DNA of 64,000 nt from Gammaproteobacteria bacterium (GTDB lineage Bacteria; Pseudomonadota; Gammaproteobacteria; Pseudomonadales; Azotimanducaceae): assembly GCA_009840305.1 (NCBI GenBank), contig VXNY01000031.1, positions 1-64,000 of the forward strand, read 5' to 3'. The notes beneath the pieces were generated by a model. The model had not been told where the DNA came from. It did not search any database and worked only from the letters and a program-made list of their open reading frames with translations. Every line of letters begins with the position of its first letter. Position 1 is the first letter of the stretch. This document shows positions 1 to 9,072 of the stretch, in pieces. Both the position numbers and the translations under genes were made by a program.

Positions 1-1
1 C

Positions 2-676
2 TCATTGAAAGATACCAAATATATCAACAAACCAGCGAGACGACTCACTTTTGGGTTTGACGACAAAGCAGACGTAACGATCAAGTATGTAAGAGACAAC
101 TGGTACGAATTCACGAAAGGGAATGACGGAGTTAAGGTTGAAGTACCCGGAGGAGGTCATCATCGAGCTGAAAGTGTCGCGGCATGCGGCGCAGTTTTGA
201 TTTCACTTGGGAAGAGTTTGGAATGTTTGCGACAGCTAGAAAACACTTTGCCCCAAGGACGCGGCAATAGTTTTGAAACTAACAATATAACGATTATCGA
301 CGACAGTTACAATGCTAATCCGACTAGCATGATCGCTGCTTTAAGGGAACTTCGCAAACGAAACGCAAAGGGCCGCAAAATCGCTGTTTTGGGACAGATG
401 AACGAACTTGGGATTCATGCTCAAAAATTACACGAAAGTATTGCTCCAGAGATCGGTGATATCGACATTCTGTATTGTGTTGGAAGCCTAATGAGGAACC
501 TTTATGAGATCGTCGAGCCTTCAAAGGAAAAATATCACTATGAACACGTCAGCACTGATCTCCTCAATCACCTAGTGAGTACATTGAGTAAGAACGACGT
601 AGTTTTAGTTAAAGGATCAAATAGCTTCTTTTGGCAAGCAGACTTTGTACAAAACCTCCGAAAATCACTAACATAG
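2..676 (+). CDS. murF: UDP-N-acetylmuramoyl-tripeptide--D-alanyl-D-alanine ligase, C-terminal part (MurF)
   Basis: The reading frame is open at the left edge, so only the last ~225 residues are present. MurF is the cytoplasmic ATP-dependent ligase that adds D-Ala-D-Ala to the UDP-MurNAc-tripeptide in peptidoglycan synthesis. The visible part holds the end of the central ATPase domain and the C-terminal domain. The family signature DDSYNANPTSM lies about 100 residues in, and VLVKGSNS near the end matches the family's C-terminal VLVKGSR motif. MurF is normally followed directly by mraY in the dcw cluster. Here an ABC-transporter locus follows, so the gene has either left that cluster or sits at its broken end. 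Confidence 0.93.
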   Translation, partial: SLKDTKYINKPARRLTFGFDDKADVTIKYVRDNWYEFTKGNDGVKVEVPGGGHHRAESVAACGAVLISLGKSLECLRQLENTLPQGRGNSFETNNITIIDDSYNANPTSMIAALRELRKRNAKGRKIAVLGQMNELGIHAQKLHESIAPEIGDIDILYCVGSLMRNLYEIVEPSKEKYHYEHVSTDLLNHLVSTLSKNDVVLVKGSNSFFWQADFVQNLRKSLT

Positions 677-722
677 TTCGATCTCGAAAAACATATTCCA
701 TCCAACAACCGAGACCCCTACA

Positions 723-1658
723 TTGACCGACAGTAATTCAACCCACAGCGTCGCCTTTGAGCAAACCCGTAAGAAGTTCGGCTCATTGGTCGCACTTGAC
801 CGTCTCAGCTTACAGATACCACGTGGTAGCGTGTACGGATTCATTGGACCCAACGGTGCAGGCAAAACTACCGCGATGCGGATTCTTGTCGGGATTAGTA
901 AACCAACATCAGGCACCATAACGGTGCTCGATGCCGATGACGTCAAAGACGTACGACACCTAATTGGCTACCTTCCTGAAGAAAAAGGCTTGTACAAGCG
1001 TATGCGTGTAATCGACTACATTGTTTACTTTGGTCGTCTCAATGGCATGCGGAAGAGAGATGCAGTTACGAAAGCAAAAGCGCTACTCAGCGAGTTTCAA
1101 CTTACGGACTGGGAAAAGGAAAAGTGTCAAGCACTTTCCAAAGGTATGGGGCAAAAAGTTCAACTCATGGCAACGTTGATTCACGATCCCATACTCATGG
1201 TATTAGACGAACCTTTCAGCGGATTAGATCCCGTGAATGTCGAAGTGGTTCGTTCTATTATCTTGAATAAAGTTAAAGAAAACTCAACGGTCATTCTGTC
1301 TACGCACATTATGGAACAAGCAGAATCTCTTTGCGATGCAGTGGTCTTGATTAACAAGGGTAAAGCTGTGCTCGAAGGGCCAATTGACGAAATTCGCAAA
1401 GGCGATGTTGTATCGGTAGATCACGAAGGTGATGTCTCGGTATTTGATGGATTGCAAGGTGTTGTTTCGGTTAAACAGATCGGTCGTGAAGCAACACTTC
1501 AAGTCGATCCCGAGTGTGACCTGCAAACACTGCTGAAATCCATTTTTGAACGCACTAGGGTGACGCAGTTCAATGCTAACTCTGCGTCATTACATGAGAT
1601 ATTCATACGAGAAGTAGGGGGCTCTGAAGCAACGTCCGAGACAACTGCCGATGCTTGA
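723..1658 (+). CDS. ABC transporter ATP-binding protein, NatA-like with DUF4162-type C-terminus
   Basis: 311 residues from a TTG start. Walker A GPNGAGKTT is at 42-50, the signature LSKGMGQ at 138-144, Walker B ILMVLDEP at 157-164 with catalytic Glu163, and the switch His at 195 (STHIMEQ). The ~90-residue C-terminal tail is the substrate-independent DUF4162-type extension of NatA-like ATPases. The gene ends inside the start of the first permease gene (8-nt overlap), which indicates translational coupling. It is the only ATPase in a locus that holds six NatB-like permeases, so it probably energises all of them as a homodimer. The substrate cannot be read from the sequence. NatA/NatB relatives export sodium, drugs or peptides, but no such assignment is made here. 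Confidence 0.93.
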   Translation: MTDSNSTHSVAFEQTRKKFGSLVALDRLSLQIPRGSVYGFIGPNGAGKTTAMRILVGISKPTSGTITVLDADDVKDVRHLIGYLPEEKGLYKRMRVIDYIVYFGRLNGMRKRDAVTKAKALLSEFQLTDWEKEKCQALSKGMGQKVQLMATLIHDPILMVLDEPFSGLDPVNVEVVRSIILNKVKENSTVILSTHIMEQAESLCDAVVLINKGKAVLEGPIDEIRKGDVVSVDHEGDVSVFDGLQGVVSVKQIGREATLQVDPECDLQTLLKSIFERTRVTQFNANSASLHEIFIREVGGSEATSETTADA

Positions 1659-3231
1659 TCGTTTGTATTCGGTTTGGCTCATTGCACAGCGCGATTGGCT
1701 AGAAGCCACCTCTACCAAAATGTTTTGGTTGGGGGCATTGCTCATGCCTGTGATTACATTGATTTTGGCGATTTTCGGGATGTTTGCGGCGACTTTAATC
1801 GGCACCTCTGTCACGGTTGGTTCCTACTACGTCGTCGATCAAAGTGATGGTCTTGGACTAGAAATTCGAAATGAAATCTTGCGGACGGACGTTGCGAATT
1901 TCCTAAATGTACTCTCCGATCGCGAACCATTACCCCAAGATGAAGAAGTCTTAGCTGAAGTTCATGAAGCAACTCAAACAGATGCAATGCCAGATCTTGT
2001 AAATTCCTTTATGGAATTTCTTGAACATCCCCGAGCAGAATTACCCTCACTCACAAATGGCACCTTAGCTGAAAGATTTAGTGTTTGGTGGCAAAACAAT
2101 AGTAGTCGAATAGTCGAACTCGCACCCACCGTTTCCTTCGCGACATACCAAGAAGTTCTCACTCCGCACCTGACAGAGACAGAGCTAATTCTTATGCTCA
2201 AAGCAGAAAAAATCTTAGGTTATTTCATCATTCCCGAAGGCTTTGTTAATTCCAACGAAAACGCGAAGTTTGTCACTGAAAACATTCTGAAACAAGACCT
2301 TGCAAACTGGTACGAGAGGTTTGCTACCCGAGTAATACAAAACAAGAAATTCGCGGAATCGGATATCAGTCGTGAAACCGCGCTTTGGCTTCTACAACGA
2401 GCATCATTTCAAACGAGCAAAGCCGTAGAACCGTCTCGTGATACCAATGGTTCGAGTCCGAGTGATGTTGGAGATTCGACGAAGGAAGTAACTGTTTGGG
2501 AAACGGTGGGAGAATTCGCTCCAGCAGTGTATCAATACATCCTATGGTTCTTAGTATTCATTGGTGCTACCATATTGATGACCAATACCGTAGAAGAAAA
2601 ATCTACGAAGTTAGTTGAAGTATTGCTGTCGGATCTTGACTCGGTTCAACTAATGGATGGCAAATTGTTAGGTTCTGCACTCACGTTGCTCACAGTCGTC
2701 GGTCTTTGGATCTTTCTAATTTCTATACCCCTCATACTGGGTTCCAACGTCGCTGTATCCTTTTTCCCGCAGGTTGGCGATTTTTTGCAGAGTGGTGCTC
2801 TGAGCTCCATATTTAACCCACTATTTGTCATCAATTTCGTGATTTTCTTCGTACTTGGGTTCGCGTTCTACGGTTATTCGTTGTCTGCTCTCGGATCGGT
2901 TTGTTCGAACATCAGAGAAGCGCAAATGATGGCGACTCCGATAAACTTAGTCGCAATAGTTCCATTGATCCTCATGGTTCCTATCGCGTTAGATAAATCA
3001 GGTACACTACCAACAATAATGTCGTATATACCGCCCTTTACGCCGTTTGTGATGATGAATATAGTAGCTGAAGTAGCTTGGACCCACTATATATTGATTC
3101 TCGTGTGGATGACTGCGTGTACGCTAGGAGTCCGATGGCTGGCCAAGAAGATTTATACCAGAGGAATTTTGCTGGAGAATAAGCCAGCAGGAATCAAGGG
3201 CTTAGTAAGACTGGTTGGTGGTAGTAATTGA
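1651..3231 (+). CDS. ABC-2 type permease, NatB-like, paralogue 1 of 6
   Basis: 526 residues from ATG, overlapping the ATPase gene by 8 nt. Layout: cytoplasmic N-terminus, TM1 about 25-50, an extracytoplasmic domain of about 240 residues (51-290), then five more membrane segments (about 293-313, 340-363, 390-412, 430-446, 477-493). Right after TM2 comes EEKSTKLVEVLL (315-326), the cytoplasmic motif typical of NatB-type ABC-2 permeases that faces the ATPase, followed by LMDGKLLG. The outer domain has two motifs shared with the other five paralogues: YYVVD (59-63) and GYFIIP (190-195). This is probably the transmembrane half of an exporter. The substrate is unknown. Confidence 0.88.
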   Translation: MLDRLYSVWLIAQRDWLEATSTKMFWLGALLMPVITLILAIFGMFAATLIGTSVTVGSYYVVDQSDGLGLEIRNEILRTDVANFLNVLSDREPLPQDEEVLAEVHEATQTDAMPDLVNSFMEFLEHPRAELPSLTNGTLAERFSVWWQNNSSRIVELAPTVSFATYQEVLTPHLTETELILMLKAEKILGYFIIPEGFVNSNENAKFVTENILKQDLANWYERFATRVIQNKKFAESDISRETALWLLQRASFQTSKAVEPSRDTNGSSPSDVGDSTKEVTVWETVGEFAPAVYQYILWFLVFIGATILMTNTVEEKSTKLVEVLLSDLDSVQLMDGKLLGSALTLLTVVGLWIFLISIPLILGSNVAVSFFPQVGDFLQSGALSSIFNPLFVINFVIFFVLGFAFYGYSLSALGSVCSNIREAQMMATPINLVAIVPLILMVPIALDKSGTLPTIMSYIPPFTPFVMMNIVAEVAWTHYILILVWMTACTLGVRWLAKKIYTRGILLENKPAGIKGLVRLVGGSN

Positions 3232-3393
3232 TTGCACAATACTGAGTCGTCGCAGATATCGATTTGTGCAGTTACTAGAGATGTTGAAATACCAACTTGC
3301 GACGAAGACAAGAACTCTAGTTGGAAATCCACCCCCTTAATAGGACATCTAAACAGATTGCCTTCCCCCGGATAGTACCACATATTTGTTCAG

Positions 3394-4929
3394 TTGAATT
3401 CTGCTTTTAGAAACAGTATCCAACATCTTCGTGGCATGTGGCCTGTGGCTCAGCGCGAGATCGTCGCGATGCTGCAAACGAAATCATACTGGCTAGGTTG
3501 TCTTTTCTTTCCAGTGTGTCTATCTGCCTTGTTGTTCATGTTTTGGATCTCCGTTAGCTCGTTAAAGATCTCGTTTGACCATTCCGACATGAATTCCCTC
3601 CCATTGGTTGCCTATGAATATCAGTTCGACCAAATTCGCAGTTTTTTTTGGGGCGATCCGTTGTACTACTACGTCGTCGACCGTAGTGACCATCACATCG
3701 CCGAAGCAGTACGTCTAGCCAAGGTAAAACGAGATTTTGATGTGTGGTATGGCAATTCAAGTCGAGCTCCTAGCATTGAAGAGTTCCAAAAACGCCTGGC
3801 TGATTCTGATTTGGGGCTAGAACACCCACTTGACTACCGAAGGTTTCGAGAGATACAAGAACCAGATGTATCCATCGAGACGTTACATGCGTGGATTGAA
3901 AAGGGCAAAATCGTCGGTTATTTCATCATACCAGAAGATGTTTTAGCTTCTAACCCAAACGCGATGTTTGTTCGGCCGAGTCGAGGCGGCAATGCACACA
4001 CAAGTAAGTTAGACGAACTAGAACAGTGGTTCGAAGACTTGCTTACTCGCGTTCGACAAGACAAGTTACTCGAAACCGACGACGTTGAGATTGAATTGCG
4101 GCAACCACTACAAGCATCGTTGCAAGTGGCCATCGATCGAGTCGCCGTCAGTCCAAGCAGCGATGCAGGAAGACCTGCTGATGCAAAAGTTCTTCCCTCG
4201 TTGCAGCTTCCTATTGCCAATTGGGTGAAATCGGCGACTATTCCTTTTATTTATCTGTTCATTCTAATTTCTGGAACAACAGCAAACGTTATGGTTACGA
4301 GCACTATTGAAGAGAAGTCGAACCGTGTGGCTGAAATGCTCGCTGCGAACCTGAACCCAAGCCAAGTCTTGGATGGTAAGCTTCTCGGGAACTGTGTTGT
4401 TATGTTAATTGGAATAGGCTGTGGATGCGTTCTCATAGGACCACCACTTGTACTGTTGCTTGATAACTTCTCTGGACAGGAGATGAGCATAACCGCAACG
4501 ATACTGCACGTGAGTAAATTGTCAACTTGGTTGATCTTCCTCATTTTTGGAGTCGCTTTTTTTGGGTACATTCAAACAGCTTTAGGCTCATTGTGCGATG
4601 ATGTAAAGGAGTTGGTCACCGTCGTTTATCCGATATCGATAATTCAATTGTTTTGTGTGATTCCTTCGATTGTGTACGTGTTGTTCAATCCCGATGGTCG
4701 TGTAACGCAAGTAATAAGCTTCATACCCTTTTTGACGCCAAGCGTCATGGTGAGTCGCTTAGCCTCTCTACCAACTTGGCCAGTGTACCTAGCAATTGTG
4801 CTGTTGATGGTGCTTAGCATTGTTGCGATACGTAAGTTTTCAACGTCATTATTCGCGCATGGAATGGTGTCGGAGCGAGCACCGCGGGGCATGAGAATGG
4901 TTTTTCGACTCGCGCGTAGACCTGTTTAG
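3394..4929 (+). CDS. ABC-2 type permease, NatB-like, paralogue 2 of 6
   Basis: 511 residues from a TTG start, chosen because it places the WPVAQRE stretch at the same distance from TM1 as the equivalent WLIAQRD in paralogue 1. TM1 lies at about 32-55. The outer domain has YYVVD (92-96) and GYFIIP (175-180). The coupling motif EEKSNRVAEML starts at 306 and is followed by VLDGKLLG. The C-terminus (SFIPFLTPSVM, then a final TM and HGMVSERAPRG) aligns with paralogues 1, 3 and 6. It lies 162 nt downstream of paralogue 1 with no obvious terminator between them. No ATPase accompanies it, so it presumably shares the one at 723-1658. Confidence 0.86.
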   Translation: MNSAFRNSIQHLRGMWPVAQREIVAMLQTKSYWLGCLFFPVCLSALLFMFWISVSSLKISFDHSDMNSLPLVAYEYQFDQIRSFFWGDPLYYYVVDRSDHHIAEAVRLAKVKRDFDVWYGNSSRAPSIEEFQKRLADSDLGLEHPLDYRRFREIQEPDVSIETLHAWIEKGKIVGYFIIPEDVLASNPNAMFVRPSRGGNAHTSKLDELEQWFEDLLTRVRQDKLLETDDVEIELRQPLQASLQVAIDRVAVSPSSDAGRPADAKVLPSLQLPIANWVKSATIPFIYLFILISGTTANVMVTSTIEEKSNRVAEMLAANLNPSQVLDGKLLGNCVVMLIGIGCGCVLIGPPLVLLLDNFSGQEMSITATILHVSKLSTWLIFLIFGVAFFGYIQTALGSLCDDVKELVTVVYPISIIQLFCVIPSIVYVLFNPDGRVTQVISFIPFLTPSVMVSRLASLPTWPVYLAIVLLMVLSIVAIRKFSTSLFAHGMVSERAPRGMRMVFRLARRPV

Positions 4930-4998
4930 TTATTAACTTGAGTAATTGTTCCCTCGGAAAACAAATGAACAGTATAAACCTAGCAAACTAAAGCTTAG

Positions 4999-6675
4999 AT
5001 GAGAAGGGATCGCCTAAAAACTGTTTGGGTCGTGATGATGAACGAATGGTCAATGACCACGTTGAACCCAAGTTTCTGGATAGTTTCTTGCGCTACACCA
5101 ACCATACTCTTCGCGATGTATTTTCTCTTCCAATGGTTTCTCGGGGAGGATCCTAGGGAAGCATGGTTTAAAGAGGAGACCGTCAAGAACTGGGAGTTCT
5201 TCCTAGAAGACGAGTGGCTAGACCAGAGCGTTCGATCACCAAGAGTGTTGAGTTATGGGGTACTCGATCCGAGTGAGTCATTTTCCGCGGATGTTCGAAG
5301 AGAAATAGTCAACAATGATTGCTATCTATTTCTCAATTCGATTCTCGATGTGAATACGGAAGACTTTGAGGCCTTCACTGATGTACAAAGCGATGACCAC
5401 GAACCGTTAGTGCAAGATTTAGCCACGGTGCGGCAGCGATTCGCTTCGATGTCGACAAAAGGTCTCGTTGACCAATTACTGGCCAGAGTCGAACCAACCG
5501 AAGAATTATCAGATGTTGTTGAACTCTCATCTTTCCGAGAACGCGTCAAAAGCTGGGTAATACAGAATCAACACGAAACTATCGTTTCGATACCAAAGCT
5601 ATCATCCAATCTCTTTCGAGACATGACTCCATTAGCAGGTACGGTTTCTACCGAAAGTCTCGAATCCATGCTTTCGCGTAATGAAATCATCGGCTACTTT
5701 GTCTTCCCCGAGAGTATTGATGCTGAAATGGACCATCTGCACTTCGTGACACACGTGAGAACTCCTCGAAGTGAATTCCTTGATCTCTTAAACTGGTATC
5801 GTAGTGTCGCAACAGATGTGCTTAGAAAACGCCGCTATGAGACTGAGAACATTGACACCAACACACAAACTGCGTTGTTGCAACGGGTCAACGTTGTTCC
5901 CACCAACATTGAAATCCCAACAACAAAGTCTCAAATACAGACAGAAAGTTTTGAACGAATTCTCTACATCTTGCTGGCCGGTCTGATGTATTTAGTGTTT
6001 TTAGGAGGATCTGTGCGTCTGGTCTCAAATGTGGTAGACGAAAAGTCGAACAAGTTAGCAGACAACCTGTTAGCAAATCTAAGTCCTTCACATTTGTTGG
6101 ACGGTAAACTGTGGGGAACGGCTATGATTTCGCTAACAGTTATGGGACTCTGGGTAATCTTGGTCCCAATTCTTGCACTTGTAACAGGTCGTTTAGATTT
6201 CAATGTGAATCTCGACATTTTCGGCGTGATATTACAGCCAACCGTCGTATTTAATTTCATTTTCTTCCTACTGCTAGCCTATGCTTTGTACGGTTACATA
6301 TTTGTCGGATTGGCATCGTTGTTCAGTAGAGTGAGTAATGCGATTAACATTTTTTTAGGTGTAGGATTGGGTTTAGGGTTTTTCTTTGTGATCCCATCCC
6401 TCGTGACGATGGCGTTTCACCCGTTTGTTTGGCTACAAAATCTGCTGAGTTTCATACCAGTAATGTCTCCGTTTGTCATGGTTGCTCGATCGGGGACCCT
6501 GCCGGGATGGGGAATGTATTGCACTATCGTATGTGTGTTGTTAGTGTGCATATTTGCTTCTCGAGCATTGTCAAACCTCATGTTCAAGCGAGGAATATCG
6601 AGTGAAGTTAGAGTCAAACCGTTGAAGTTCCGAGCCCAAAAGCTCTCCGCTAAGCCACCATTTTGGCGTTCGTGA
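4999..6675 (+). CDS. ABC-2 type permease, NatB-like, paralogue 3 of 6
   Basis: 558 residues from ATG. TM1 is at about 26-47. The outer domain is the longest of the first three, with YGVLD at 86-90 (a variant of the shared YYVVD) and GYFVFP at 232-237. The coupling motif is DEKSNKLADNLL from 347, followed by LLDGKLWG. Five C-terminal membrane segments end with SFIPVMSPFVM and KRGISSEVR. It lies 69 nt after paralogue 2, in the same direction. Divergence from its neighbours is high although the architecture is kept, which suggests old tandem duplication rather than a recent copy. Confidence 0.86.
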   Translation: MRRDRLKTVWVVMMNEWSMTTLNPSFWIVSCATPTILFAMYFLFQWFLGEDPREAWFKEETVKNWEFFLEDEWLDQSVRSPRVLSYGVLDPSESFSADVRREIVNNDCYLFLNSILDVNTEDFEAFTDVQSDDHEPLVQDLATVRQRFASMSTKGLVDQLLARVEPTEELSDVVELSSFRERVKSWVIQNQHETIVSIPKLSSNLFRDMTPLAGTVSTESLESMLSRNEIIGYFVFPESIDAEMDHLHFVTHVRTPRSEFLDLLNWYRSVATDVLRKRRYETENIDTNTQTALLQRVNVVPTNIEIPTTKSQIQTESFERILYILLAGLMYLVFLGGSVRLVSNVVDEKSNKLADNLLANLSPSHLLDGKLWGTAMISLTVMGLWVILVPILALVTGRLDFNVNLDIFGVILQPTVVFNFIFFLLLAYALYGYIFVGLASLFSRVSNAINIFLGVGLGLGFFFVIPSLVTMAFHPFVWLQNLLSFIPVMSPFVMVARSGTLPGWGMYCTIVCVLLVCIFASRALSNLMFKRGISSEVRVKPLKFRAQKLSAKPPFWRS

Positions 6676-6822
6676 AAGGACGACCCATGCGGAATTAACC
6701 AGACGAACGCGAGGACGTGTATTGCTACGAAATAAATTCGAGCGAGAGGGCAAAACTTACGTACACGCGGCGGTTGCTACTCTGACTGCAAATTCGCTGC
6801 GATTAGTCGTGGTGGCTCACGC

Positions 6823-7323
6823 TCACTGTTCTTCTTCTACAGTTTCTGATTGATCTGTTTCTGGGGCATCAGAGGAAACTGATGACTCTCCATCCTGCGA
6901 TGCCGAATCTTCATCGTTCTCCGCAGATTGAAGATCGGATTGCGAAAGCGGTGTAAACTCTACCAATTTGAGTTGCGCTCGACGGACTCTTTGATTCTTC
7001 GGTTTACTACTAGTGCCATAGTAAGTAGAAAGGTAATCGAGAACCTTACCCTCATTGTCACCTAAGTCCCACAAATTTTCTTGAGTTTGCATACGCTTAA
7101 TTGATTTAGACCAATTCTCGCGATCGAGTTGTTGCTGTGTTAACAGTCGTTCCGAATGACATACACTGCAAGAGGCTTTGATGAGCTTCCAGTTTCCGTC
7201 GGCGTCGATGCGTAAACCAGACTTTGGATCTATCTCTACGGCTTCTTCGTTTGCTAGACAGAAAACCGCTAGCCCCAAGAATAAGACGCTAGCTAACGTA
7301 TATCGCGATGCGATGGCACGCAT
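6823..7323 (-). CDS. Monohaem cytochrome c, probable electron acceptor of the sulfite dehydrogenase
   Basis: 166 residues with an N-terminal signal peptide (residues 1 to about 24). One haem-binding motif, CSVCH, lies at 52-56, and a candidate distal Met sits in KRMQTQENLW. The C-terminal ~40 residues are acidic and low in complexity (rich in Ser, Glu, Asp). The gene overlaps the 3' end of the molybdenum sulfite dehydrogenase by 35 nt on the same strand, as expected for a SorB- or SoxD-type partner that takes electrons from the molybdoenzyme in the periplasm. It is much shorter than classical dihaem SoxD, so a SorB-like role fits better. Confidence 0.85.
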   Translation of the reverse strand: MRAIASRYTLASVLFLGLAVFCLANEEAVEIDPKSGLRIDADGNWKLIKASCSVCHSERLLTQQQLDRENWSKSIKRMQTQENLWDLGDNEGKVLDYLSTYYGTSSKPKNQRVRRAQLKLVEFTPLSQSDLQSAENDEDSASQDGESSVSSDAPETDQSETVEEEQ

Positions 7324-8593
7324 TGTTCAAATATCCTTTTGGATTCCAATTCGGAAGCACCATTGGTTGAGAATGACCCTGATCGTCTTCAGCGCGAGCC
7401 CACACTTCGTAATACCCTGTAGTGGGAAACTTTATGCTGTGATCCCAATGTTGCCATGCTAGGCGATTTACTGCAGGTTTCAGATTTGCCGCAGACCAAG
7501 TCTGACCAAAATCAATAGACACGTTCAAACTCCGAACTGAATTGTCTCCAGCCCAAGCGTGCCCCCGAACTTTAAGAGTGTCGTTTGTACCAATCTGAAC
7601 TCCAGTTTTTGGGAAGGTGATCAATGACTTGACTGGCATCGCATGAATAATGCGCATGTCCTCGTCGGCTACAGTCGTACCAGGCGCAACGGGTGTTTTA
7701 GGTACGCGATAAGATGGACTTTCCATTTTGGGTCCATCGTGAACTTTATTTCGAATGGTGACGCGTCTTAACCATTTCCCCGAAACAGAACCGGGCCAAC
7801 CCCCAAAAACCAGTCTTAACGGATGACCATTCATCGGATGTAGATCGTCTCCATTCATACCCCAAACAATCATCGACTCGTCGTCCAGCGCTTTGTCGAG
7901 AGGAACTCCACGGGAGATAGTTACCCGTTCAGCGTCTCCACTCATGTGGGAATCTGCACCATAGAATGCTACGTAGACTGCATCCGGTTTGTAACCCACA
8001 TCTTTTAAAACATCTTTAAGACGTACGCCGTTCCATAAGGGACATCCTACAGCACCAAGAGACCATTGATTGCCCGAAACCGGAGGATCAAATTCCGCGC
8101 GCCCGTTTCCTCCACATTCTAGCACAAGTTGTCGACTAATATTTTCAAAGCGCTCTTTTAAATTAGTAATCGTGTATGTCTTGTAAGCTCCAACTGATTC
8201 TCCTTCAAAAGCCAATGACCACGTACTTGAGTTCACATTCTCGGGAGGCTCACCGTAGTTTCGAATAAACAAACGATTGGCTGGGGTTACGTCATCGTTT
8301 AGCAAATGGGGTGGAGTTTCAGCGTTTACAGGTCGGTCATTGAGCAAAATCAACCCATCCTTACCTTCAATTTGGAAAGCAGCATCTGAATTGGAATGGG
8401 ACGCGGGTATTAGCCCTTGCGGTGCCGCGTGCGCGAATGGAACTCTAGCACCCACAAACGCACTGAAGGCCGCTAATCCTGAAACAAATCCTCGACGGGT
8501 AACATGATTTGTGCGACGACCCCATGCCTCCCAATCCGCTCTTTCTGGATCCTGCGCAAACATTTCGTGTATACCACGTTCTCTCTTCTTCAT
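7289..8593 (-). CDS. Periplasmic sulfite dehydrogenase, molybdopterin subunit (SoxC/SorA-like)
   Basis: 434 residues. A twin-arginine signal (TRRGFVSG, Arg33-Arg34, then a hydrophobic run ending about 56) implies folded export with the cofactor in place. The sulfite-oxidase fold follows: the Moco-binding domain with the molybdenum-ligand Cys160 in LECGGNGRAEF, PVSGNQWSLGAVGCPLW, and MNGHPLRLVFGGWPG, then the C-terminal dimerisation domain. The sequence is more like SoxC than plant or animal sulfite oxidase. The family oxidises sulfite, or in SoxCD the sulfane sulfur on SoxY. No soxYZ, soxXA or soxB is visible here, so direct sulfite oxidation is the safer call. It sits in reverse orientation inside the permease cluster. 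Confidence 0.87.
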   Translation of the reverse strand: MKKRERGIHEMFAQDPERADWEAWGRRTNHVTRRGFVSGLAAFSAFVGARVPFAHAAPQGLIPASHSNSDAAFQIEGKDGLILLNDRPVNAETPPHLLNDDVTPANRLFIRNYGEPPENVNSSTWSLAFEGESVGAYKTYTITNLKERFENISRQLVLECGGNGRAEFDPPVSGNQWSLGAVGCPLWNGVRLKDVLKDVGYKPDAVYVAFYGADSHMSGDAERVTISRGVPLDKALDDESMIVWGMNGDDLHPMNGHPLRLVFGGWPGSVSGKWLRRVTIRNKVHDGPKMESPSYRVPKTPVAPGTTVADEDMRIIHAMPVKSLITFPKTGVQIGTNDTLKVRGHAWAGDNSVRSLNVSIDFGQTWSAANLKPAVNRLAWQHWDHSIKFPTTGYYEVWARAEDDQGHSQPMVLPNWNPKGYLNNACHRIAIYVS

Positions 8594-9072
8594 CCTGATA
8601 TATCTATAAGTCTTACTATCTGTTATGTGTTACAGGCACTGAAAGGCACCTGAATCCTTGGTACAAGCATTTAAACAAATCATTCTAGGTAACGTCTTCG
8701 AAACACGTTCGAGTTTCGTCATTCGATGCAACCGGTGCAAATCGGACACGAATACTCACGAACCGGAGTAGCAAATAGGTGATCTGCTTGGGATAGTTTC
8801 ATTCAGTAGAGTGCCTATTGCTAGTTGTATCCGCCGCAATCAGGGAAAATAAGAATCTGAATCAATCTCGGGACAGCTAACTCTAGTGTCAATGCAAATT
8901 CTGATTTTTAGGACTGGATTTCTGAATAACGCGGACAGAGTTCACCTTCTGACCAATTTGTAAAAAATATATACCAAATTGAATTCGTTGAGCGCGAAAT
9001 TGCTCGAGCAATGGCAGAGGTACCGAATTTACTGAGTTTCATCCTCTAAGGTGTTGCGGGATTTATTCACTT
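8594..9072. other. 479-nt intergenic region between sulfite dehydrogenase and permease 4
   Basis: Divergent promoter region: the sulfite dehydrogenase gene leaves to the left and permease 4 to the right. No credible coding frame was seen. Near the permease end there is an inverted repeat CAATTTG/CAAATTG (8954-8960 and 8975-8981) around an AT-rich core, and a perfect palindrome ATTGCTCGAGCAAT (8999-9012). Either could be an operator, but neither matches a site I recognise. Confidence 0.5.
8954..9012. promoter_or_regulatory. Possible operator region upstream of permease 4
   Basis: Two symmetric elements lie 60-120 nt before the permease 4 start: CAATTTG and CAAATTG separated by 14 AT-rich bases, and the perfect 14-nt palindrome ATTGCTCGAGCAAT. 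A 14-nt perfect palindrome is expected a few times by chance in 64 kb, so only the location makes it interesting. Confidence 0.25.

Noticed and set aside
7289-8593. Complete Sox sulfur-oxidation system
   Set aside because: Only a SoxC-like protein and a short cytochrome are present; soxXYZAB are absent from the window.
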